Source: CBDDCA01 sp965218205
GTDB taxonomy: Bacteria > Spirochaetota > Spirochaetia > WTKD01 > G963693115
DNA length: 64,000 bases
Direction of reading: 5' to 3'
Assembly: GCA_965218205.1 (NCBI GenBank)
Contig: OZ244590.1
Coordinates: forward strand, 1,302,001 to 1,366,000
Shown: positions 46,373-55,555 of the stretch, piece after piece
Position numbering within the stretch: the first letter of the stretch is position 1
Layout of the letters: every line of letters begins with the position of its first letter
Notes under the pieces: model-generated
What the model was told of the DNA's origin: nothing
Seen by the model: only the letters and a program-made list of their open reading frames with translations
Database searches by the model: none
Program-made: the position numbers and the translations under genes

Positions 46373-46822
46373 TTATTGCTGTGTCGGAACATCTATAATA
46401 ATATTTACAGGACCAGCTGCCACTGCATCAATATACATAGAAGCTCCAAATACTCCAGAAAAACAAGGCATATGTGTAGCACAGTCTTCTATAAACATTT
46501 CAAATAGCTTTTTAGCATCATCAAACCCAATACCAGAAGAAAAACTAGGGCGTGTACCATTTTTAACTTCTGCGTAAAGAGTAAAATTAGGAATAATCAA
46601 AGCCGAACCATTACAGTCTTGAAGGCTTTCAGTAAATTTTCCATGCTGCTCATCACTAAAAATCCTCAGTTTCAACAGCTTTCGTGCCAACCACTGCCCT
46701 TCTTTTTGTGTATCACCCTGTGCAAAACATACATATACAACGATCCCTTTTTCTATAGAAGCTCGTACTGTATTGTCTATCATTACATGAGCTTTTGATA
46801 CCCTTTGAACTATTGCACGCAT
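46373..46822 (-). CDS. dtd: D-aminoacyl-tRNA deacylase
   Basis: Removes D-amino acids (and glycine) mischarged on tRNA. The 149 residues begin MRAIVQRVSKAHV, the family signature, and contain FTLYAEVKNGTRPSF and the Gly-cisPro segment AAGPVNI. The usual SQFTLY is PNFTLY. The start shares its A with the stop of the upstream TPR gene (TAATG). Confidence 0.93.
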   Translation of the reverse strand: MRAIVQRVSKAHVMIDNTVRASIEKGIVVYVCFAQGDTQKEGQWLARKLLKLRIFSDEQHGKFTESLQDCNGSALIIPNFTLYAEVKNGTRPSFSSGIGFDDAKKLFEMFIEDCATHMPCFSGVFGASMYIDAVAAGPVNIIIDVPTQQ

Positions 46823-48060
46823 TAATTAATAATATAACGAAAGCCCTGTACAAGTAAAGCTATATTGAGCTTTGCTTCTACCAGTGTAGATAATATATTT
46901 ATACTGGGTTCATTATACTTGATTGTAGCAAGTAGTTCTACCTCATCTCCATTTTGTAATCGTATTGTAGGAAGAAAATAAATAGGAATAATCGCACTTA
47001 TCTCTTTGTTCACTGTGGAAAAATTTACTAAAAAATTAGCTTGTGCGATCTGCTGATACCCTTTCATAGCATCAGAAAGTCTCATAAGCTGTGTATTATC
47101 TTTAGTTGCTACAGAGAGTATATTTGCTACTGTCCCTTTCCATTTTACTGTTATATTATTATATTTCCACAACTCTGATTTTATATCATCAAAACTAAAC
47201 CATGTCACCTTTGATATATAACTAGGAACTACTATACTTTTTTGTAATACATATACACGTTGTTTATCATTATTACTTGCGTTAGAATATAACAGAGTAT
47301 TGATAAGCATTTGTGCTTTATTATCTTGATATGTAACAAAAGCATGTTCAACATCAGAAAGAAGTGATGCTATCTTTCTTTTTGAAAAAGTTTCTTTTAA
47401 TGGAAATTGCAGCATTTCCTGCAATGTATATACACTATGATTATCTACTATTGCATTATTATTTTCTAATGCTCCATCAGCCTCTAACTGTTGCAAATAA
47501 TCACTTCGTTCATTTTGTGGTCGAAAAAAAGCAACTATACTTTTTGAAATAGTTTGATAAAAAGGAATAATGGCAAGAACAATACTTATGAGTATACTAA
47601 CACTTACTATACGTCTCCTCTTTTTTCTTCGTACCCAGAGAGGAATAAAACGTGGAAGAAGTTTGACTTTATAGACATTCTTTGCTATTTCACTGATAGC
47701 ATCTTTATCTGCATTTCGAAAAATAGCAACAGCTTTTTTAGCAAACATATTTTCAGCATCATCTTGTAAGATACTAAGCCATTCAGACATAGCTATATCA
47801 ATTTTGTGATTTTTAAGATGAATACAGGCAATATATAATCGACATGCAATATCACCATGCTCAAGTGTAAGAGCATGACGAAATTCTTTATAAGAAAAAT
47901 CAGTTTTTCCTAAATTAAATAAAGCAACACCATATAAGAAATGAAATGTATATACCTCTTTTGCATCAAAAGGCATGCCTTCAAGCATTTGTATTGCAGT
48001 ATCAAAATTTTCATTATATATTTCATTCTCTATATCATAAAATGAATTATTTTTTCTCAT
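46822..48060 (-). CDS. TPR membrane protein
   Basis: A 412-residue protein: cytoplasmic TPR-like helices (about residues 5-130, e.g. HFLYGVALFNLGKTDFSYKEFRHALTLEHGD), a basic RRKKRRR stretch, one transmembrane helix at about 152-172 and an external C-terminal domain of unknown fold. No specific family recognised; such proteins are common in spirochaetes. Coupled to dtd by TAATG. Confidence 0.75.
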   Translation of the reverse strand: MRKNNSFYDIENEIYNENFDTAIQMLEGMPFDAKEVYTFHFLYGVALFNLGKTDFSYKEFRHALTLEHGDIACRLYIACIHLKNHKIDIAMSEWLSILQDDAENMFAKKAVAIFRNADKDAISEIAKNVYKVKLLPRFIPLWVRRKKRRRIVSVSILISIVLAIIPFYQTISKSIVAFFRPQNERSDYLQQLEADGALENNNAIVDNHSVYTLQEMLQFPLKETFSKRKIASLLSDVEHAFVTYQDNKAQMLINTLLYSNASNNDKQRVYVLQKSIVVPSYISKVTWFSFDDIKSELWKYNNITVKWKGTVANILSVATKDNTQLMRLSDAMKGYQQIAQANFLVNFSTVNKEISAIIPIYFLPTIRLQNGDEVELLATIKYNEPSINILSTLVEAKLNIALLVQGFRYIIN

Positions 48061-48072
48061 GTCCGAATGCCA

Positions 48073-48747
48073 CTAAAATGTGTTATGCTCCTTTTTATCA
48101 GTTGACTTACTATAGAGCCTTTCCAAGAAATTCTTTTTATTTTCCTGAGAAAAAAAAGCAGAACCCATAACAAACCAATCTACTCCACAATGTTGTAATG
48201 TTACTATATTATTTTCATCAATACCGCCATCAACTGATATAAGAAAAGAATAGCCAAAAGAATTACGCAACTGATGTAGCTCTTGTATTTTTTTTATCAT
48301 AGGCTCTATAAATTTTTGACCACCAAAGCCCGGTTCAACAGTCATAATAAGAACAACATCTACTCTATCTAATATTGATTGTATAGCAGAAATAGGAGTT
48401 TGGGGATTAAGTGCTATCCCTACTTTTATTCCTTTACTGCGTATAGCTTGAATACAACGAAAAGAAAATTGCTCTGCTTCTATATGAAATGTCAGCATAT
48501 CTGCCCCAGCTTGTACCATATCATCAATATACTTTTGAGGATTCTGTACCATGAGATGTACATCAATAAAAAGTTTCGTTTTATCACGAATGTCTTTGAC
48601 AAATTTAGAACCAAAGGTAAGCACTGGAACAAAATGCCCATCCATCACATCAAAATGTAGATGGCTTGCTCCTGCATTTTCACACATTACTATATCTTTT
48701 TCAAAATTACTCCAGTTTGCTGATAAGATAGAAGGAAGAATAAGCAT
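48073..48747 (-). CDS. rpe: Ribulose-phosphate 3-epimerase
   Basis: Interconverts ribulose-5-P and xylulose-5-P in the pentose phosphate route. A 224-residue TIM barrel with LPSILSANWSNFEKDI, HFDVMDGHFVPVLTFG (metal His and catalytic Asp), MTVEPGFGGQKFI and SVDGGI. The frame opens at 48789, but the ATG at 48747 starts immediately before the first strand and gives the family's usual length. The downstream TPR gene begins 12 bases on. Confidence 0.95.
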   Translation of the reverse strand: MLILPSILSANWSNFEKDIVMCENAGASHLHFDVMDGHFVPVLTFGSKFVKDIRDKTKLFIDVHLMVQNPQKYIDDMVQAGADMLTFHIEAEQFSFRCIQAIRSKGIKVGIALNPQTPISAIQSILDRVDVVLIMTVEPGFGGQKFIEPMIKKIQELHQLRNSFGYSFLISVDGGIDENNIVTLQHCGVDWFVMGSAFFSQENKKNFLERLYSKSTDKKEHNTF

Positions 48748-48856
48748 ATTATTATTGTAGTATGTTATTATACTGCTGTAAATACTCATAACACGATAAA
48801 TGAGTTACTTTCTATACCTCAAGATACCGTACATAATTGCTCTTATATATGCCTAT

Positions 48857-48884
48857 GGCAAGAAAGATATGCTCCTTTCTTGCC
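48857..48884 (-). terminator. Hairpin between poly-G lipoprotein and rpe
   Basis: Perfect ten-base arms GGCAAGAAAG (48857-48866) and CTTTCTTGCC (48875-48884) with an eight-base loop. It lies 30 bases past the stop of the gene at 48914. No T-run follows on the minus strand, so termination is uncertain. Confidence 0.5.
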
Positions 48885-48913
48885 TAAGCTTGTATTTTAT
48901 GACAGAATGTATG

Positions 48914-51900
48914 CTATGATGAAGGACATGCTGTTTTATCAGCACTGCTCTTTGGGTACTGTGCTTTTTTCTTATACATTGCTGAATTCAAAAATTCGTC
49001 ATCTGATAATTTATGGTCTGAAAGTTTACACAATTTCCATGATGATAAATCTTGATTAAATGCACGAGCTTCATAAAACATAAAAATTATGGAAGTAACA
49101 TTCCCTACATCCCAATCTCCTATATCTTGATTAAAGGCACTTGCACTATTAAACATACTATTCATTTGAATAACACTACTTACATCCCAATCTCCTATGT
49201 CTTGATTAAATTTACTTGCACTATTAAACATACTATGCATATGAGTAACACTACTCACATCCCAATCTCCTATATCTTGGTTAAAAGCAATAGCTTTAGC
49301 GAATATAGCAATCATATTTGTTACATTACTGGTATTCCACTGTGTTAGGTCTCCATTAAAAGTACTATCATTCCTAAATAAACTACTCATATTAGTAATA
49401 GCACTGGTATCTATCATGTTGAGGTTGGGGCTAGGGTTATTGCTTCCTCCTGAACCTTGTCTTGTTTTTTCTGCAGTGATAATAGCTTGCAGTGCTGATT
49501 TTGTTGTTGGTCTGTAATAGCTCGCTGATTGTCCTGCTAGTTTTACAAGCCCTGTCTCTACATTGATAATTGCAAGTGCCTTTTGTCCCGAGTTTGCTCC
49601 CGAAGTAATGGTACATTCCACTACTCCATAGCTATACTCAGTGATAGCAGTATCATGTATGTTCGATTTATTTGCTGTGCCTGTTATCGTTACTGTATTG
49701 GTATTTTTTGCAAATGTTACTGTTAGGCCTGTTTCTTGTTTGAGTGTGCTGTTATCGTTATCTATTGTGCTTTCATCACAGGTAAATGATAGCCCACTAG
49801 GACTAATGCTGGTAAGTACTCTCGTTGTATTTTGTGCGAGTGCTGTGCCTACTGTTGCTGAAACTTTTGTGGCATTTCCTATCACTACTGTTGGCGTGCT
49901 GGCAGAGACTGCTGTTGCTTCTGCTGATACCTTTGTCTTTTTGAGGCTGTTTACTGCTACTGCGGTGATATAGTACTTTGTATTCAATCGTAGGTTGCGT
50001 ATTGTATAGCTTGTTGCTCCTGTTGGTACATCGTCTTTTTCTGCTCCTACTTGTGCATCGCTTGCTCTTTGTGCCTGTGTTTTTACTGTTGCTCCATTTA
50101 TGCTTGTATTTGAGGCTACATAGTATACTTTGTAGTCTATTTGATTATCTCTGAGAGTAGTTGTTCCGTCTTCTGCTGTTCCTTTTACGGTTGGGGCTGT
50201 TATGGTAAGCACTATGGTTGCTCCTTGTGCATTTGCTTGTATGGTGGGCTTTCCTGGTGCTCCATAGGCTTCTTTTGCGATAAACTCTTTGCGAACACCT
50301 CTTGATTCTTTGTTGGGATCGGTGCTGTTTACTGCTTGCACTACTATTTCGTAAGTGGTGCCTACTGTCAATCCTGTCAGAGTGCTGTTGGTTGTTCCTG
50401 CTGCTGTTGTTGTGGGGCTTCCTCCTGCTGCTATTATTATCTCTGCTATTGTCCTCTGTGTACTGCCACTTTTTGCTACTTTGTATACTTTGTACGATAC
50501 TTGTGCTACTGCTAGGGGGTCTCCTGTGTCTGTTTTGTGGCTTGCACTAAGGCTGGGGGCTGTCCACGATAGCGTTGCATTCCTTCCTTCTACTCCTTTT
50601 ACTTGTATGTTGCTTACTTCTGCGGGATCTGTCGCTTGTGATGCGGTTGTTACTGTTGCCACTGTCGATACTGCTTTTTTGCTTGGGTCTGTTTTTATGG
50701 CTACTTCTACTACAAAGTGATACTTTGTTGCTCCTTTTATTGCTACTGTTGGGGTTGTCACGCCTATACTGCTAAGCGCTGGTACTGTGTATACTCCGTT
50801 CCTTGCTGTGCCTATAGTTACTTTTCTGCCTTTTTGTACTTCTGCTACTGTTGGGGTTGTGTCTTTCTGTAAGCCGTACACTGTGTATACTAGCTCATCA
50901 TTGCTGGTTACTGTTGTGCCGTCTTTGTTTTTTGCTCCTGTTATTGTGCTTAATTGTGTGAGTACTAGCTTTATTGTTCCTGTTGTGTCTGTTGATTGTG
51001 ATACTACTAGCGTGTTTGCTAAGGACGAGTTAGGGGCTGTTGCTTTTGATCTGGGGATGGTGCTGAGTTCTAGCTTTTGTATCAGTGCAGGGTCTTTGCT
51101 TTGTACTTTCTTTGTTGTAAAGGGGTTCAGGCTGCTTATTGCTTCTATGCCTATGGTGTATACTGCTCCTTTTGTTCCTATAAATGTTCCTCGTAAAGTG
51201 CTGTTTCCTGCTATATTTTGTGTTTGTACTCCTGTTATTGCTTTTATTTCTGCTATAGTTTTAGTACTCTGGTCTCCTGCTACTAGGTATACTTTGTATT
51301 GTATCTGTGCTTGTGTGAGTGTTCTGTCATTGGGTGCTTTGTGGTCATTGGTAATTGTTCCTTTTTCAAACTCGTACTGTACGGTATCGCTTGTTTCTGT
51401 TGATTCTGCAATAAGCAGAGTGAGGCTTTCTGGTGCGGGCGGGACAGTGGATATTGCATCGTATACTGCTACTTTGTCAGTGAGTGTTGTTGGGGGGCTT
51501 ACTCTGTTATTTTCTACTGTGAGAAAGGTAAAGCTATATTGTTTTGCAGTTGCTTGTGTTGCTGATACTTCTATGCCATCTGCTATGCCAAAGCTAATGG
51601 TGGTTGCGGTACTTGTTATGCTTTTTTCTGCTACCAGTGTAGTGCTGTCGTACATACGCAGGGTGTAGTACTTATTTTGTCCAGGTGCTCGCGTAAAGGT
51701 TGCTTTTATTTGTATTGCTCCTGTTGTTGTAACGAGGGCAGGCTTGCGTTGAAAGAGTTCTGCTGAGGGGGCTGTGAGTGGGGTGGGTGTGGTTATGTCT
51801 TGTGTTTCTTGGCTACTTTTGTTTTCTGAGTAGTCTATTGCTTGTATTGTTACTGTGTATGTTTTGCCTTGACTGAGTTCTTCGACAGAGAGTGATGTTG

Positions 51901-53596
51901 TAGGATAGGGTATTTTCTTCTCGCTCAGTACTGTGGTGTCTATGTCTTTCTCTGCTATGTTTATGCTGTATTCTTTTATGTCTTTGTTCTTGGCTTTTGT
52001 TGCATCGGGTGCTGTCCATGTTATCTGTGTTTCTATCTTTGTTGCTGATACGAAGGGATAGCTTGCTTGTATGTTTGTTACTGGATCGGGTGCTGTGCTA
52101 TCTGCTCCTGTATCTACTGTGGCTGTTGCTTCTGTTCCTTTGTTGCCTGCATAGTCCTGCGATTGTACTGCCACTGTATACTCGGTGGTGGCTTTGAGGC
52201 CTGCTATCTGCGTGTTGCGTACTGCTCTGTCTGTTATTGTTACTGTCTTTGCTACTTTATCACTATCTTTTTCTGTTGCTGTTATAGTCACTCCTGCGTA
52301 GTCTCGTACATTGGGTGCTTGCCAGATTACTACTATGCTTGTTGCTCCTCCTACGGCACTTACATTGGTCGCTGGTTGTGTTGTCTTGTCGGTTGTTGCT
52401 TGTTCTTTTGACACTGCAGTGGAGTATTTTCCGTTTTGAGAGACATATACTTCTACTTTGTACGTAAGCGTGCCATAGAGTTTTGTGAGTGCTATGCCAT
52501 CTTTTGCGACATACACAGTGGCGTATTCTTTGGCTTGTGCAGTTGCTCCGCTGACATTGGTTGCACTGGTATCTTTGTCTACTGTCTCCTCTGCTACTAC
52601 GATCTTTGTTGCGGTTGCTGTGACTCGTACTAAGAGGCTTTTTGCTGTACTGCCTGTTCCAAAGGTAAAGTTTCCCCACTTAATAAGCAGGCTTTCATCG
52701 GCAGGGCTATTGTCTTTATCGTTTGCTGTTACTGTAAGATCTGCCTCTGGTAGTGGCGTTACTGTTTGTGAGAGTGCTGATGCTTTTACGCCTGTCAGTA
52801 CTGTTGTAGGACTGCTTGTGTTGTCATTTCTGTCTTTGTAGCGTATTTCTATATCATAGGATATGCCTGCAAGCGTGGAGATGTTTGGAAGCGTAACTTC
52901 TCCTTGCTGTAGGTTCTGCACGGTAGCTTGTGCAAGCACTGTAGCACCAGTTGTGCTTTTTACCACTATTGTTGCTTCTGCTATATCTGTCTTGCCTGCT
53001 GCAAGTCGCTCTTTGTCCCATGTTATCTTTATGCCATCCCCCGACTTCTCCACTCCTACCTGTGTCAATGTGTCTTGTGGGGTAGTAGTATCTACCAGTG
53101 TTGTCACAGAGCGGGTTGTTTTTGGTGATACTTCTGTGTCCTTTTGTGCTTCAATCTCTACTGTGTAGTGAGTGAGTGCTTGCAAGCCTTTGAGCTTATA
53201 CGATTGTCCTTGTTGAAACAATGCACGATATTCTATTGCAGGAACACGCACTTGTATGACTTGTGCTGGTGCGGTAGAGGTAGCGTTTACGACTACATGC
53301 GTGGCTTTGCTTGGGGCTTGCCAGCGTAAAGCAAGCGTCCCATCGTTGCCTGCTGGCTGTATCTGCACATTGGACAGTGATGCAAGGGTCGGGGTTACTG
53401 GTGGTGTTACCCCTCCTCCGCCTGATGAGGAACTGCTACTGCCCTCCGAACATCCTACGAGTACGAGGGTAGTTATTGCTAGCACTAAAAACAGTGCAAC
53501 GAGAGTTAGGTTTTGCTTATGTCGAGAGTGTACCCCCCCCCCCCCCCCGATTTTTTTGATGCTGTATAGCTCTTTGCTTTTGTAGCTATCATTCAT
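48914..53596 (-). CDS. Large FN3/BspA surface lipoprotein with poly-G phase-variation tract
   Basis: A 1560-residue protein. The start follows AAGGAG. Residues 17-21 are Gly encoded by a 16-base G tract, then a signal helix and lipobox LVGC (Cys49). A Ser/Gly linker leads into a series of FN3-like modules (about residues 75-1290; late ones share SYKVYKVAKSG..TRTIAEI with the paralogues). A unique region follows, then five BspA/DUF285 units (AFNQDIGDWDVSSVTHMHSMF). GC content is clearly higher than in neighbouring genes. In the present sequence it is in frame (ON). Confidence 0.88.
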   Translation of the reverse strand: MNDSYKSKELYSIKKIGGGGGVHSRHKQNLTLVALFLVLAITTLVLVGCSEGSSSSSSGGGGVTPPVTPTLASLSNVQIQPAGNDGTLALRWQAPSKATHVVVNATSTAPAQVIQVRVPAIEYRALFQQGQSYKLKGLQALTHYTVEIEAQKDTEVSPKTTRSVTTLVDTTTPQDTLTQVGVEKSGDGIKITWDKERLAAGKTDIAEATIVVKSTTGATVLAQATVQNLQQGEVTLPNISTLAGISYDIEIRYKDRNDNTSSPTTVLTGVKASALSQTVTPLPEADLTVTANDKDNSPADESLLIKWGNFTFGTGSTAKSLLVRVTATATKIVVAEETVDKDTSATNVSGATAQAKEYATVYVAKDGIALTKLYGTLTYKVEVYVSQNGKYSTAVSKEQATTDKTTQPATNVSAVGGATSIVVIWQAPNVRDYAGVTITATEKDSDKVAKTVTITDRAVRNTQIAGLKATTEYTVAVQSQDYAGNKGTEATATVDTGADSTAPDPVTNIQASYPFVSATKIETQITWTAPDATKAKNKDIKEYSINIAEKDIDTTVLSEKKIPYPTTSLSVEELSQGKTYTVTIQAIDYSENKSSQETQDITTPTPLTAPSAELFQRKPALVTTTGAIQIKATFTRAPGQNKYYTLRMYDSTTLVAEKSITSTATTISFGIADGIEVSATQATAKQYSFTFLTVENNRVSPPTTLTDKVAVYDAISTVPPAPESLTLLIAESTETSDTVQYEFEKGTITNDHKAPNDRTLTQAQIQYKVYLVAGDQSTKTIAEIKAITGVQTQNIAGNSTLRGTFIGTKGAVYTIGIEAISSLNPFTTKKVQSKDPALIQKLELSTIPRSKATAPNSSLANTLVVSQSTDTTGTIKLVLTQLSTITGAKNKDGTTVTSNDELVYTVYGLQKDTTPTVAEVQKGRKVTIGTARNGVYTVPALSSIGVTTPTVAIKGATKYHFVVEVAIKTDPSKKAVSTVATVTTASQATDPAEVSNIQVKGVEGRNATLSWTAPSLSASHKTDTGDPLAVAQVSYKVYKVAKSGSTQRTIAEIIIAAGGSPTTTAAGTTNSTLTGLTVGTTYEIVVQAVNSTDPNKESRGVRKEFIAKEAYGAPGKPTIQANAQGATIVLTITAPTVKGTAEDGTTTLRDNQIDYKVYYVASNTSINGATVKTQAQRASDAQVGAEKDDVPTGATSYTIRNLRLNTKYYITAVAVNSLKKTKVSAEATAVSASTPTVVIGNATKVSATVGTALAQNTTRVLTSISPSGLSFTCDESTIDNDNSTLKQETGLTVTFAKNTNTVTITGTANKSNIHDTAITEYSYGVVECTITSGANSGQKALAIINVETGLVKLAGQSASYYRPTTKSALQAIITAEKTRQGSGGSNNPSPNLNMIDTSAITNMSSLFRNDSTFNGDLTQWNTSNVTNMIAIFAKAIAFNQDIGDWDVSSVTHMHSMFNSASKFNQDIGDWDVSSVIQMNSMFNSASAFNQDIGDWDVGNVTSIIFMFYEARAFNQDLSSWKLCKLSDHKLSDDEFLNSAMYKKKAQYPKSSADKTACPSS
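53533..53548. repeat. Poly-C/G16 tract in 5' coding region
   Basis: Sixteen consecutive C on the plus strand, reading as five Gly codons plus one base in the lipoprotein gene. Next to it, on the coding strand, lies A7. With 15 G the frame stops nine codons after the tract; with 17 it stops six codons after. Only lengths of 16 plus or minus multiples of three keep the gene open. Confidence 0.97.
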
Positions 53597-53622
53597 AGAA
53601 ATACTCCTTACTATTTTTACTA

Positions 53623-53641
53623 TTGTATATCATATATACAA
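53623..53641. promoter_or_regulatory. Palindrome in promoter of poly-G lipoprotein, possible operator
   Basis: TTGTATAT-CAT-ATATACAA, perfect 8-bp arms with a 3-bp spacer. It lies between a minus-strand TATAAT (53647-53652) and the ribosome site of the gene at 53596. Position around the transcription start suggests a repressor site; could also be chance in AT-rich DNA. Confidence 0.45.
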
Positions 53642-53763
53642 TAATTATTATAGCATATATAATAGTATTTTTCTATTCTTTTTCCATGTTTATTTTTTAT
53701 CCATTTAAGGTATTAGCGTGATTTCCTCTACTATTTTCATTGAAGTAATGATGCTATTTTTGA

Positions 53764-53779
53764 TATAATAAAAGAAACT
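53764..53779 (+). promoter_or_regulatory. -10 box ten bases before a start codon
   Basis: TATAAT at 53764-53769, then ten bases, then the ATG at 53780, with no Shine-Dalgarno sequence. Same geometry as at 13720-13736. Confidence 0.4.
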
Positions 53780-54904
53780 ATGGTTGATAAATTATTTTCC
53801 TCATCTCCAACAAATATAAAAAATGTCAATACTCTTAGTGAAAATTTTGCAAAACAGACACATGATGTACAAAATATGCTCTTAGATGCATATAACTCTT
53901 TATTTAATGGAGATATAACTACGGCATCTGCATATATAAAAAATGCACGATCAAAAGATGTAAATAATATTCAAGTAAAAGAAAGTGAAAAATTACTTAC
54001 AAAGTGGATAGATATTTTTAGACAACTTAATCAAAATGAAAAATACTCCTATGAAGATAAAGCTGATTGCATTATAAAAGAATGGTATGCATTTTTACAA
54101 TCATATAATAATATAGATCCACGAATTACACGAAATCAAAATACTATCATTCCTAAAAATGGAAAAGAAGCATTCCAAAAATATATCATTTCTTATGCAA
54201 AAGAGCTATACTTGCAGTATATCAATGAACACCCTGATAAAAGAAATACTTCTGAGTTTAGAATAAAATTTTTTCATTGCTTAAAACTATTAGGAGAATA
54301 TGAAAAAGCTATAAGTTTTTTAGAGTCTTGCTTTCCTCATCTCTCCATCCATAAAAAAGCATATATTCTTTCTCATTTAGCTGATTGCCATGAATACTTA
54401 AAATACAACGATAATGCAAAAGTGTTTTTTAGAAAGGCATTTGAACTCTCTCCTTCATCAATAAAAATAGAAGAGATACAATCACAAATGCTTCATGACA
54501 TCATGCTTGCAATAAAAGAAGGAAACAGATACATAGAACAATATTATCAGTACTGGATACCAGTCTATGGATATATAATGGGATTTTTTAATATCAAAGT
54601 AAAATTAAGTCCTATAGAAGTATCAAATATTACACAAGAAATATATTCTTTAGAGATAAAATTACAAGATATAAAATCACTTGGAAACGATGACCCTGCA
54701 ATCATCCTCCCTATTTTCTTATCAAGAATATTTTTACTATTTGATTATTATTCCTTATATCCAACACATAATAATTCGTCTAAAGAATTACTGCAAAGAA
54801 TTGCTCGATATGATCCTTTTATATTTGAAAAATGGCAAGGGATACTAAAAGTGCAACAAGAAATAAAAACTGATACTACATCTTTCAAAGTGATTGAACA
54901 ATGA
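53780..54904 (+). CDS. TPR-like helical protein
   Basis: A 374-residue soluble, largely helical protein. TPR-like units occur near residues 175-240 (LKLLGEYEKAISFLESCFP, LADCHEYLKYNDNAKVFFRKAFELSPSS). No signal peptide or membrane segment. Overlaps adk by four bases (ATGA), so it is co-translated with adenylate kinase. Function not recognised. Confidence 0.7.
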   Translation: MVDKLFSSSPTNIKNVNTLSENFAKQTHDVQNMLLDAYNSLFNGDITTASAYIKNARSKDVNNIQVKESEKLLTKWIDIFRQLNQNEKYSYEDKADCIIKEWYAFLQSYNNIDPRITRNQNTIIPKNGKEAFQKYIISYAKELYLQYINEHPDKRNTSEFRIKFFHCLKLLGEYEKAISFLESCFPHLSIHKKAYILSHLADCHEYLKYNDNAKVFFRKAFELSPSSIKIEEIQSQMLHDIMLAIKEGNRYIEQYYQYWIPVYGYIMGFFNIKVKLSPIEVSNITQEIYSLEIKLQDIKSLGNDDPAIILPIFLSRIFLLFDYYSLYPTHNNSSKELLQRIARYDPFIFEKWQGILKVQQEIKTDTTSFKVIEQ

Positions 54905-55554
54905 TAAAACTTGGAATATTAGGTCCTCCAGGATCAGGAAAAGGCACTCTGTGTGATGCACTTACTAAAAAGTATCATATGGTACATCTTGCTACAGGAA
55001 ATATTTTTAGAAAAATTATTCAAGAAAATAATGTACTAGGAAAGAAAATACATGCCTTGATCACTGAAGGAAATTATGTTCCCGATTCAATAACGATTGA
55101 GGTAGTACAACAACATCTCATACACACAGATACTCAAAATAAAGGATATGTGCTTGATGGCTTTCCTCGAACACTTGAACAAACGAAATGGTTATTACAA
55201 TATGCCTCCCTTGATTTTTTCATTATTTTAGATGTTGATTATGATATCATCATGCACCGTATTACAGGAAGAAGAATACATCCTCGTTCTAATAGAGTAT
55301 ACCATGTCACCAATAATCCCCCTAAAGTTTCAGGGAGAGATGATATAACAGGCGAAAGCCTCATACAAAGAGAAGATGATACTATTGAAAAAGTACAGCA
55401 TCGACTAGAAATATATACACAGACTTCAAAAGAAATAGTCCCTCTTCTAAAATCACATGTTACCTGTATTCATATCAATGCCTCACAACAAAGAGAAGAT
55501 ATGATAGCAGAATGCTTATATATTCTTAACAAAAAATATACAGCAACACCATAA
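54901..55554 (+). CDS. adk: Adenylate kinase
   Basis: ATP + AMP to 2 ADP. A 217-residue long-form kinase with Walker A GPPGSGKGT, ATGNIFR, YVLDGFPRT and a LID domain GRRIHPRSNRVYHV...KVSGRDD without zinc cysteines. The C-terminus is normal. One base separates its end from the convergent lipoprotein gene. Confidence 0.97.
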   Translation: MIKLGILGPPGSGKGTLCDALTKKYHMVHLATGNIFRKIIQENNVLGKKIHALITEGNYVPDSITIEVVQQHLIHTDTQNKGYVLDGFPRTLEQTKWLLQYASLDFFIILDVDYDIIMHRITGRRIHPRSNRVYHVTNNPPKVSGRDDITGESLIQREDDTIEKVQHRLEIYTQTSKEIVPLLKSHVTCIHINASQQREDMIAECLYILNKKYTATP

Positions 55555-55555
55555 C

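Noticed and set aside
50787..51668. 293-codon plus-strand open frame inside the poly-G lipoprotein
   Set aside because: Antisense shadow of a Thr/Ala/Val-rich coding sequence; no ribosome site and repetitive hydrophobic composition.
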